Assembly: GCA_963693085.1 (NCBI GenBank)
Contig: OY856410.1
Span: forward strand, 890,581,835 to 890,645,834
DNA from: Alisma plantago-aquatica
Taxonomy: Eukaryota; Streptophyta; Magnoliopsida; Alismatales; Alismataceae
Length of the DNA: 64,000 bases
Direction of reading: 5' to 3'
Shown here: piece after piece, positions 47,702 to 57,405 of the stretch
Layout of the letters: every line of letters starts with the position of its first letter
How positions within the stretch are numbered: position 1 is the stretch's first letter
The notes under the pieces: generated by a model
What the model was told of the DNA's origin: nothing
The model's database searches: none
Seen by the model: only the letters and a program-made list of their open reading frames with translations
Made by a program: the position numbers and the translations under genes

Positions 47702-49950
47702 TTATTCATCATTGTCATCATTATCAATAAAATTATATTTAAAAATTCCCACTCTTTGTAGGGCTTTTACCCATTCTTCTCTTACAACATCTAATTCATA
47801 TCTCGTATAGGGAGCATGTACATCGAAACACTTTCTACCTGTGCTGAAGTCAGCAGTTTTAAAGACCTGCAAAGAGAATGACGTATATATAATTAATAAT
47901 ATATAATAATATTGATATACTTCATATTATCTAATGAGACTATGTATAATACATGCTGTATCTTATCAATTTCCATTACGGCATATTTGATGATTAGGTC
48001 CATAAATCACATCATATAGTAGGCACATGCCCAACCGTTGTCTTGTGTAGCACACTATAAATTGAAACATACAAAATATTCAAAAATATAAATAAGCACA
48101 GTTCACATAAATAATATATACATTGGAGTCAGGAAATTACTTTCACATTCTCTCAAATTAGTGACAAATCCTTTTTCCTGGGGACCTTTCCTCCAGCTTT
48201 TTTGTACTCTTGTAAAGCCCTACATATGTTAATGTAACTCATTAAATTGCATAATTAAATAGTAATGTAGTAATAAATATTAACAGATATAAAAACATGA
48301 AATATTTCTCACGAGAATAATGGCCTTTTAATTGCATGTCCATATAATGTATCCAACTAATTTCCCACAGGATCTAGATAATAGACAGTGAACGTCTTGG
48401 GGACAATAACTAGTAACTCCCAATGCTTACCACTATAGGTAAGAAAGTAGAAAATTAATAACTCAAAATCCACAATAAAAATATAATTTGCTTAAGTCCA
48501 AATTATAAGCAAAGTAAACTTACTCGACATTGAATAGAGATATTATCACCGTCTTATTATTTTTATCAAAATATTGAAAAGTATCACAACATGAAGTAAC
48601 TGAATATGGGTCTACATCTCCAAGACTAATCAAAGATGGAACCAAAAATCCCACATGGGTAAACCAAAAATCTGTACATATCTTGTGTAAGTGGCTGCAA
48701 AACATATATTACATATGCATTAATATATAAGAAACTAGATCACCGTATATAAAACAAGGTATATGGATGTATAAACAAGATCTCACCATATCCACAACTT
48801 TATCATAGATGTGTTCAACCATTCATAACTAAACAACTCCAAAATATCTTGTATAAATATCTTATTTTCGTATGATTGACCTGCATTAATACCTATGCAT
48901 TAATACATACATATGCAAAACTTGTATTACGTATGCATTAATATGTATGCTAAACTTGTATAAATATATTGTTATCGTATGATTTACCTGCAACATCCTC
49001 CAGAATAGTAACAATTATAGGGCAATTTAGATCATGTTCGCCGATCCATACTGCCACACCCCTACAATTAGGACCTATCGAGGCGTGTAGGTCCCTTGGA
49101 AGCCAACTTGGTAGTCGAGGAGGTGGAGGCCGAGATGTAGCGGGTCTCATCTTTTTGACCTGTATATATAATTTCAGATCAATTGACTCATATACACACT
49201 AACAAATTAAAGTAATGGAAGTTTATCATACAATATCAGAATAGAGGACATCCGCTTCGGGCCATAATATCACTGCACCTACTGCCTCACCAAGTGTTTC
49301 AACATCTGGGTGTGTATGAGGCAGTACAAGATCCGTCCAGTCGGGGAGTACATGTATCAGGCTCACACGTACTACACCATCTGGTACTGGATACCTATAA
49401 AACATGCACCCTTTAAGGGGTGGGTAAGTTGACGCCTCTGCAACGATATATTCTTGACTTTTTAGTCGGCATGGCTTCAACCCCTATAAATTTACGTAAA
49501 GAATGTTATATGCATATATACAGAAACATATCATCTTGAACATACTAGCTATTTTGTCATAAAAATACTTACAGAGGACATGCTATGTGGTGGGTCTATA
49601 TGATTACTCCCAACCTCTGCAATTTGAGTAGTAGGAGAAGAGCGGCCCACCACATGTATTGTCTGAGTGGCAGTATGAGACACCTACCACTTGCTAATTG
49701 CTTCATGGAGTCTCTTATCAAGTACTTCAGGGGGTACATCACCAACCTAAAATTTGATAAAATTTCTTCAGGGGGTACATCACCAACCTAAAATTTGATA
49801 AAAAACACACTTACATGATATAATTATAAATGAACATATAGATAGAAACCTCAGATATATATTCTTAAAACTTACATTGTCAGGCGACACAAGCACGTCC
49901 TCACCCTCACGGTGATCATCAACACAGTCATCATGAGAATGCTCAACCAT
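47702..49950 (-). pseudogene. CACTA second protein: DUF8039 region plus Ulp1-like (C48) cysteine protease, multi-exon
   Basis: Minus-strand gene with AG/GT introns. Exon 1 runs from the ATG at 49950 to 49876 (acidic, 25 aa). Exon 2 (about 49780-49575) has a stop. Exon 3 (about 49487-49206) is DUF8039-like: KPCRLKSQEYIVAEAS, RVSLIHVLPD, LGEAVGAVILWPE. Exon 4 ends at 48988, exon 5 starts at 48880. Later exons give the protease: LWICHLHKICTDFW, then GKHWELLVIVPK (catalytic His), YYLDPVGN (Asp) followed by TAG, ALQEYKKAGGKVP, and CATQDNGWACAYYMM (Gln and Cys region) followed by TGA. The last exon ends DNDDNDE at 47702. Four stops make it dead. Live relatives accompany the CACTA transposase; their role is unclear. 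Confidence 0.82.
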
Positions 49951-50165
49951 CTAAAAATTCACATTCAAATTATAAATTTCACATTGTAAAGTAACACTAA
50001 TTGTAAAGTTCACATTGTAAAGTACACATTCAAATTGTAAAGTAATTCACATTGTAAAGTTCACATTCACATTGTAAAGTAATTCCATTGTAAAGTCCAC
50101 ATTTACATTGTAAAGTTCACATTCAGAAAAATAAAGTATATAAAAAAATATAAACATTCATGCCT

Positions 50166-53100
50166 CTAATATTGTGATCTTTTATCAATTAACAATCCTT
50201 CATTGTGATCCCCACGAACATACAAGTCATTGTGATCCCCGACTTCAATGTTTGGTGGTGTTAGCAACCCAACTGAGAATGGACTGGAGTCATCATACTT
50301 ATCATAATACTCTTCTTCATCTATAGGATCTTCAATGAACTGTCTTTTACCATGAAGAACAACTGACCATTTATCATTTACATGATCATCGATATAAAAT
50401 ACTTGTTTCTCCTATGATGCCAATATGAATGGTTCACCCTTCTCGCCAATCTTTTCAAAGTTTACTAATGTGAAACCCAATTCATCCACTATAACTCCTT
50501 TGTTGTTGTCAACCCAATTACATTTAAAGAGCGAAATTCTGAAATCTACATAGTAAAACTCCCATATGTCTTCAATGACACTGTAATATGACATTTTAGC
50601 TTCATGTGGACTCTTATCCTGTGCACTTATAAAAAACAATGAAGATGCTTGAAGGGTAACCCCACTGTTTTAGACGACACTCTTATCATCTTGACGCTTT
50701 GTGTAATATGAGAATCCATTTATGTCACACCCTTCATAGACATAACATTCAATTTTGGTTTAAAGGCGAGGCATTTGATGGTTTCAGTAAGATTATCTGA
50801 TGTTTGAGATAGTTGATGTAAGACTTTATCTTCAAACTACTTAATAAATGTCTTGTTATGCTCTCTAGAAAGCCACATTGAATTGGATCGAGGATTTTGT
50901 CTCTTGATGAAATTGGTATGTTCCTCGATATAAACACTCACTTCGTCGATGTTGTGTAAAATATACAAGTGACCTTGCTCCAACTGCTCACGGCTGATTA
51001 CTTTCACTCGTGATCCCAAAATTCCCTTGACAAACTTCTCCTCAATATTCTTTTCATTCACAAGAGTGTCATTAGCACTCAAAAAGTCATTGCAAAAATC
51101 CATAACCTCTCTCGCCACATAATCCTTAGTAATTCTCCCTTCAGGCTGATAACAGTTTTGAACATCACCTTTAAAAACGCTCATGTATTGTTCAAAGGGA
51201 TACATCCAATGCAAGAAAACTGGTCCCAACCTTTTCACTTCCCTAGTCAAGTGGACAACAAGATATACCATGATATCAAAGAACGAAGGAGGAAAATACA
51301 TCTCAAGATGACATAGGGTAACAACCACTTCGCCTTGCAATTTATTGAGAGTATTAGAGTCAATAACTTTGCTGCACAGACTGTTAAAAAAGAAACAAAG
51401 TCTGGTGATTGCAAACCGTACATGTTTTGGCAAAATAGATCGAATTGCCTCGGGCAATATTTGTTGCATTAGAGTGTGACAATCATGAGATTTAAGACCT
51501 ATGAACTTCAGATCTTTCATTGATACCAATGTACGGATGTTAAATGAGTAACCCCGTGGCACCTTAACATTTACCAAGCATTCACAAAAAGCTTTCTTCT
51601 CCTTTGTAGACAACATGTAACAAGCGGGAGGTAAGTATGTTCTCCGATCGCTACTAACTACTTCTGTTAATTCTGTCCTTATTCCCATTTCACGTAGGTC
51701 CATTCTGGATTTTATCCCATCTTTAGTCTTACCTAGTATATTCAACAGAGTACCAATGACAATATCACACACATTTTTCTCAATGTGTATGACATCGATA
51801 CAATGCCTGACTGTCAACAAACTCCAATAAGGAAGATCCCAAAATATTGACTTGTTCTTGAATAAAGACTTGTCACTCTATGTGGCCATCATACATTGTG
51901 ATCTCTTACCAAATTCATTGGCGATGCCTTTTATTCTTTCATAAACATCCTCCCATGATATAGGTTTAGGTGCACTCTGTTCCTCATTCCATCCATTGAA
52001 TGTTTTGCGCAACCTATGATACATATGAAATTTTGGAAGAAACCTTCGATGACCAAGATATACAGTCTTGCTGTCGTGTTTTAGTCGTATTGAATCAGAG
52101 TTCTCTTCACATATAGGATACACTTTAGATCCTTTGACACTATATCCAGACAAATTCACATACGCTGGAAAGTCATTCACAGTGCAAAACAACATAGCGT
52201 GCAAACAAAATGTCTCTCTTCTTGAAGCATCATAGGTCATCACACCTTCACCCCAGAGCTTCTTCAAGTCATCAATCATAGGTTCAAGATACACGTAGAT
52301 ATCATTTCTAGGTTGTTTAGGGCCCGATATTAAAGACGACAACATAACATATTTATTTTTATACACAACCAGGGAGGAAGATTGTATATAACAAGCATTA
52401 CTAGCCAAATTCTATGTTGGCTGCTTAATGTCCTGTACGGATTCATCCCATCTGTACAAAGCCCAAGTCTTAGATTCCTATCTTCTTCACCAAATTTAGG
52501 GTATAATAAATCAATCTTCTTCCACTATGGAGAATCAGACGCATGTTGTAGGATCCCATCATTATTTTTCTTAACATCTGCATGCCACCTCAAATTCTTT
52601 GCATCTATAGGATTGGCAAACAAGCATTGAAACTGTGGTATTATAGGTAGATACCATATCACCTTGACAGGAGAACCAGTTTTGGACTCCCCCGAAGTCG
52701 TCAATTTATACCTTGACGCACCACATTTCGGACAATCTTTCAAATCCACATAGTCCTTTTGAAATAATACACAATCATTTGGGCATGCATGTATCTTCTT
52801 GGCCTCCATTCCCATTGGCCACAACAATTTCTTTAACCAGTATGTTGAGATTGGCAGCTCGTTTTCTTCAGAAAGAATTTCTTTCAACAAAGACAACAAT
52901 GATGTGAAGCTTTTGTCACTCCATCGATTGTTAGCTTTCAGTTTATACAATCTCAATATAGCGCTAAGCTTCGTAAACTTACAACCTGTGTATAACGGTA
53001 TCTCAGCATCATGCACAATATTTCTAAACATGGGAGGTGGATCAGTGTGCTCTACCCCACAACTATCCATCATCGCATCAACGATGTCTACTGGAACTGG

Positions 53101-53418
53101 TTCGTTCACATCTACGTCATCGAAGGCAATTTCTTCTTCCACACAAGCACTACTATCGACATCCACTGATTTCAGGTTTGAAATCTCTCCATGCCAGTGC
53201 CATTCTGTATAGCCTTGTACAATCCCGTTGCACATGACATGATTTTTGATTTCGTCACCAGTGCTGAATTTCAAGTTATTACCACAATGCCTACATGGAC
53301 AGTAGAACCTATCTCCATGTTGTTTCCTATGTTCCTCGAAAAATCTAATAAATTGGTCAAGACCAGAAATAAACTCGGGGGTGCAACGATTTAGAATGGA
53401 CATCCATGATCTATCCAT
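50166..53418 (-). pseudogene. CACTA transposase (TNPD-like), three in-frame stops and one frameshift or more
   Basis: Minus-strand frame from the ATG at 53418. Domains in order: transposase-associated N-terminus (MDRSWMSI, Cys/His cluster FYCPCRHCGNN, HVMCNGI); Transposase_21 (CPNDCVLFQKDYVDLKDCPKCGASRY, then LRLGLCTDGMNPY, YNLPPWLC, FCTVNDFPAYVNLSGYSVKG, HRRFLPKFH); RHCIDVIHIEKNVCD; DUF4218 (FPPSFFDIMVYLVVHL, EQYMSVFKG); DUF4216 (KMSYYSVIEDIWE, VDELGFTLVNF). Stops: TAG after DSP (52525), TAG near 51880, TAG after FILAS (50412). A one-base shift lies near 52400, and there is a further break near 50830. It ends at 50166. In active elements this protein cuts and joins the ends. Confidence 0.92.
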
Positions 53419-53539
53419 TCTATGATCAAAGAGAAAACAAGTATATATTAGAACAAGATTAGGGTCTAGGGTTAAAAGATTAGGTTTTATTGTTAAAACT
53501 TTAGGGTTTAAGGTCTTATATATAATTAATGGTTAAAAT

Positions 53540-53955
53540 ATCCTAAGTGAGATTAAGTGTTCAAGAATAGTCCTAAACTGGGGACTATCCAAGATTTACT
53601 CATAATGAGTAAATCTTGTACGAGTTTCTAGGCCAACAAATACATGTGATGTCATTCTTATATATAATAAATGTGTACCACCTATCCTATTATTGAACAC
53701 TTAATCTCACTAGTAAGTGTATAATGTGTATTGGGTTTTCAAGAGAATTTCGGCAACATTTCCCCGCTGTTCTCCAAGTACATATGTACTTAGAGAACAA
53801 ACGGGGAAATGCTGCCGAAATTTTCTTGAAAACCCAATACACATTATACACTTACATCCTAAGTGAGATTAGGTGTTCAAGAACAGTCCCAAACTGGGGA
53901 CTATCCAAGATTTACTCCTAATGATAAAATCTTAGACAGGTTTCTAGGCCAACAA
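53540..53955. repeat. Direct repeats flanking a 143-bp near-perfect foldback
   Basis: Copies at 53540-53640 and 53856-53955 are about 90% alike (start ATCCTAAGTGAGATTA, end TTTCTAGGCCAACAAA). Between them 53713-53855 folds on itself: arms GTAAGTGTATAATGTGTATT and its complement, continuing through TTCGGCA-CATTTCCCCG to the central palindrome GTACATATGTAC, with only a few mismatches and a one-base length difference. A third, inverted copy of the repeat start lies at 53693-53711 and extends the stem. Sits just upstream of the transposase start. Confidence 0.85.
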
Positions 53956-54544
53956 AATATAACACCACTCATAAGTAGGTGTGTCTGATCAAATTAATAA
54001 TAAATAAAGAATTCAATAGTTTCAAACATGTAATAATTCACAATGCAATATTATAAACTACAGGCATCATGGTTATTCCCCACACTCTAATAGATAGACT
54101 AACCATCACATGGTCTTTCTACCATACAGTCATATACCATTACTATAATCATCAAATGTTAGGATTAGAAAGGTATTTGTCAATCGAACTTGTTGCAAAC
54201 CAGATAAACTTATGATGACTGAAAACATTAAGATCAAGATGGTGGAGTTAGAAAGAAAGATTACAAACTTGCTAATAAATTTAAAAACACACACATTCAA
54301 ATTAACTAAGAATATCATGCATACCTAGCTGAGCATTCATATCATCAAAGACAAGAGGGATTGTATAAATTTATAGTGGTTTAGAGAAAATGAGTGTGAA
54401 TCTTGTTAAACATACCAAGATTTCTAACCAGGACACAATTTGCCTTTAACATTTTACAAATATATGTAAGTATAAGATTTGTTCATATCCTAGGTTGATT
54501 TACAATAGCAACATATAAATAAGTAAACTCAAAGCATTAGATAA

Positions 54545-54825
54545 ATAAATATAAAGCAATAGATAAAAAAGTACAACTCAGTTGATAAACAAATATAAAT
54601 CAGTAGATGATTAAATAATTTTAAAAAGTAGATGAACAAATACAAAGCCCTAAATTTAAATAATGTGATGAATACAAAATTATTAGATGAACGAATGAGT
54701 AGATAAGTAAATACAAATCAGTATATAAGTAAATACAAATCAGTAGATATATAAATTCAAATAAGTAGATAAGTAAATTCAAATCAGTAGATAAGTATAT
54801 ACAAATTAGTAGAAGTAAATACGAA
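54545..54825. repeat. Minisatellite of about 20 bp in CACTA upstream region
   Basis: Irregular tandem units of the type AGTAGATAAGTAAATACAAA, about a dozen, with ATAAA/ATGAA variants. Lies between the foldback and a GC-rich block. Confidence 0.75.
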
Positions 54826-55140
54826 GAGCAGGGAGCAGACGGAGGACAGGGAGCAGAGGGGGCTGACCTTGGGCGGCGGAGGGCAGGGAGCAGAAGGAGG
54901 AGGACGGGCAGGGAGCAGGCGGAGGGGTGAGCAGAGAGCCGATGAGCACAAAGGGCGTCGACAAGCAGATAGCCGGTGAGCAGAGAGGGCGCAAGTAGAG
55001 AGGGAGAGGGCGACGACCGGCCGGCGAGCAGAGAGGGAGAGGGCGGCAGCGGCGGCGACCACGGAGGATGCAGCAGCAGGGAGCGACGTGGCGGCGCGAG
55101 CACAGAGCAGCAGGGAGAGCAGCGGCTGGCGGCGGCGCAC
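54826..55140 (-). promoter_or_regulatory. GC-rich block, possible transposase promoter or leader
   Basis: An abrupt GC-rich, purine-rich segment (GGGAGCAGACGGAGG, GAGAGGGAGAGGGCG and similar words) in AT-rich surroundings, upstream of the transposase. CACTA elements often have a GC-rich first exon or leader here. Open frames in several phases (54621-55204) are low-complexity Ser/Pro/Leu/Arg readings and are not accepted as genes. Promoter role is inference. Confidence 0.35.
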
Positions 55141-55683
55141 AAAATCGATCACCAGACCTATTCTCGTGGGGATGAAACAGAGAAAGGGGAAGAGTCGGCT
55201 TCACGCGGATGCTATAATGTTAACCATCAGCGTCGATTAATAAAAATAACTGACGCTAATAACAATAATCGTCGGTTACCATATACAAACCGACGCCACA
55301 GGGGTGTAAAAATTTTCGCGCGGACAACGCAGGAATACCCATTGGCGTCGGTTATTTCAAGCCAACCGACGATAAAAATGCGGCTAATTTCTGTCTCACG
55401 AAAAACTTTTCGTCATCGATTTTTAAGTTAATAACCGACACCGTATGTTAAATTTTGAAGGTGATATTTTTCACTGAAAAATTTGGAATTGACGGTCGAT
55501 TTTAGACGTCGGTTGATTATTAACGAACCGATGCTAAATTAAAAGTGATACCCGTGTCTGGACGCTCTTCACTTATAGATATCGGTTTTTATATTTAGCC
55601 GACGTTGTACACGTTAGGCGTCGGTTTCTTGAATACGACCGATGCGTGTAATTGTGACTTTATAAGACATTTATGCAGTAGTG

Positions 55684-56765
55684 AATGCTTAGAAAGCTTG
55701 TTTGCAACTTGATTCCGAGATCGCGGGATGGATTTAATGTTCCAGTCTTTCTTCTCCGTTAAAGTTGCTGGATGCGATCTAGCATCTTTGCAAACCTTGG
55801 GTTCTATGAAGAATCTGATTGCAGCATTTCTACAACTACCTTACAGTCAATCTCCACTATCATCTTAGCATAATCTTCCCTGCTCGCCATCTCGAGGGAT
55901 ATGTCAATGGCTATTACTTCTGCGTGCAGTGCCGATTCAACTCGTATCCTTCTCGTATGGCCTCCTATCCATTTTCCTTCATGGTTCCTCACCACTACCG
56001 CAGTTGTTGCATAGAACTGCTTGAATGCCGCGTCAGTATTGATTTTGATCATTTCAGGTGGAGGTTGACTCCAACAGGTTTCTTCTTCATGTGTGCGCTG
56101 TGTGCTTTCCTTCATCCATGCACGTTGTATCAAGGAAGCTTCTCTCTGAATCCATTGTGCCTGCCTGCTGGCTGGTGTCCTTTCTTCCTCGAACACCTGG
56201 TTGTTCGTTGCTTTCCAGATGCTGCTGCATGTCGTTATGAAAAGCTGAATACCCATACCTCATGGTTTCAAGTTAGTGCGTAGCCAGTCTTTCGCCTCCA
56301 CTTGGAAAAAGTCTGATGGTAATCCTCCATTACCAACACATCTCCATACCTCTTCTGCATAGGGATAGTCTTGCATATGGCGTGGATGGTAGTTTCTTCA
56401 GCGTTCTTGCATCTGTCACAGGTACTCACATCCGTCATATGCCTTCTTCTTCTTCTGCTATTCGTCAGTAATGCGTCGTGCATGAGTAACCAGATGAACA
56501 TATTTTGCTTTGCTGGCACCTTTGCCTCCCATGTTAGATCCCATTCTCCTGGAACGCTGATATGTTGTTGTCGCCGAATGGTGTGAATGTTGTGAATATG
56601 CCGTGTGGGTGCTCCGTCCATACTCTAATATCCTCCTTACTTGTTATATCCCAAGCATTCTTTGCAATCAGAGCAGTGTTTCAGTCACACATTGCTTTCA
56701 GGCCTAATCCGCCAATTTTTATCCTGCTGACCACCTTCCCTCACGCCACCAGAGGTATGTGACGA
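55684..56765 (-). pseudogene. L1-type LINE (second copy): RT tail, zf-RVT and RNase H
   Basis: Minus strand from about 56765: GGLGLKAMCD and ALIAKNAWDI (RT C-terminal tail), then WDLTWEAKVPAKQNMFIWLL with TCDRCKNAEETTIHAIC (zf-RVT zinc-finger block, 56268-56621), then at 55804-56256 a type I RNase H: KINTDAAF, TAVVVRNHEGKWIGG, SALHAEVIAIDISLEMA, IVEIDCKVVVEML. In a shifted frame SRNQVANKLSKH follows up to the CACTA junction. The copy is 5'-truncated at about 56765 and broken by stops and shifts. Distinct from the LINE at 21000-38986, where no RNase H was recognised. Confidence 0.85.
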
Positions 56766-57405
56766 TTTTCACTGCTAAAAAACTGCTCATTGATTATAGA
56801 TAACCACGTCACCTTTAACATAACAGATAACAGAGTTCAACATCATATATCAAATGACTGTCATCTATTAAACGTAATCTATACACTATGTTAGCTTTAA
56901 GAAATTACGTTACCTATACTTGATTTCTCAGTAACTTAGACGTGAGATTAGGTGACAGCACAGACCATAATCTATAAAAGAGACTATGTTCAGCAACGTC
57001 ACCTTTCACACAAAAATTGTCAATAACTGCAATAGTTTAACAGATAAAAGGTAACAGCTCAGCATGTCATAGGTTAAATCAAAGATTACGTGTTCATGGA
57101 TTAACATCTCATCAAAAATATCAAGCCGTCAACTTATCAGCTGCATAAAGTTCAAAACTCAATGCCCAATATACAGAAGTAAATGACAAGATGAGCATAC
57201 TAGACGTGAATTGAGGTGCATACATTAACATCCATGTTTCAATCCATCAAATCCACATTTTTTCAACAAAAAACTATATACTTCAAGCAAGCACAACAAA
57301 CATACCAAGTGGAACATTGCGCATCAAAGTCACTTAAACCAACTTTTCTTTTTATTGATAACGAAGCACACCAAATAAAGGTTGTGTGTGTACAAAGTAT
57401 AGCTG
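56766..57405. other. AT-rich spacer downstream of the DUF629-like gene
   Basis: No coding motif. Contains several variants of AACAGATAA, ACGTCACCTTT and similar words. AACATACCAAGTGGAACAT at 57299-57317 is matched in inverse orientation near 59642-59656. Confidence 0.4.

Larger units (their letters stand above)
46833..55683 (-). mobile_element. Full-length CACTA (En/Spm) DNA transposon
   Basis: An 8851-bp element. The left terminus is CACTACTACAAAATATGCC; the right terminus, read on the minus strand, is CACTACTGCATAAATGTC. The 3-bp target duplication AAT is perfect (46830-46832 and 55684-55686). Both ends carry many GTCGGTT/AACCGAC subterminal repeats in both directions (46857-47310 and 55215-55640), the sites bound by the element's DNA-binding protein in En/Spm relatives. 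Two minus-strand genes: transposase (50166-53418) and a DUF8039/C48-protease-like protein (47702-49950). Both carry stops, so the copy is not autonomous, though intact ends could still respond to a transposase elsewhere. Confidence 0.95.

Noticed and set aside
52799..53212. Plus-strand frame of 137 codons
   Set aside because: Antisense to the CACTA transposase N-terminus, which has clear domain motifs.
53713..53855. Definite MITE call for the foldback
   Set aside because: No convincing target duplication at its ends; the pairing runs on into flanking repeats, so a plain MITE boundary could not be set.
54621..55204. Overlapping minus-strand frames of 122-173 codons rich in Ser, Pro, Leu and Arg
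   Set aside because: Three phases are open at once because of GC-rich low-complexity sequence; none resembles a known protein.
46671..56765. Target duplication of the second LINE
   Set aside because: No matching short repeat was found between the poly(A) side and the truncated end near 56765.
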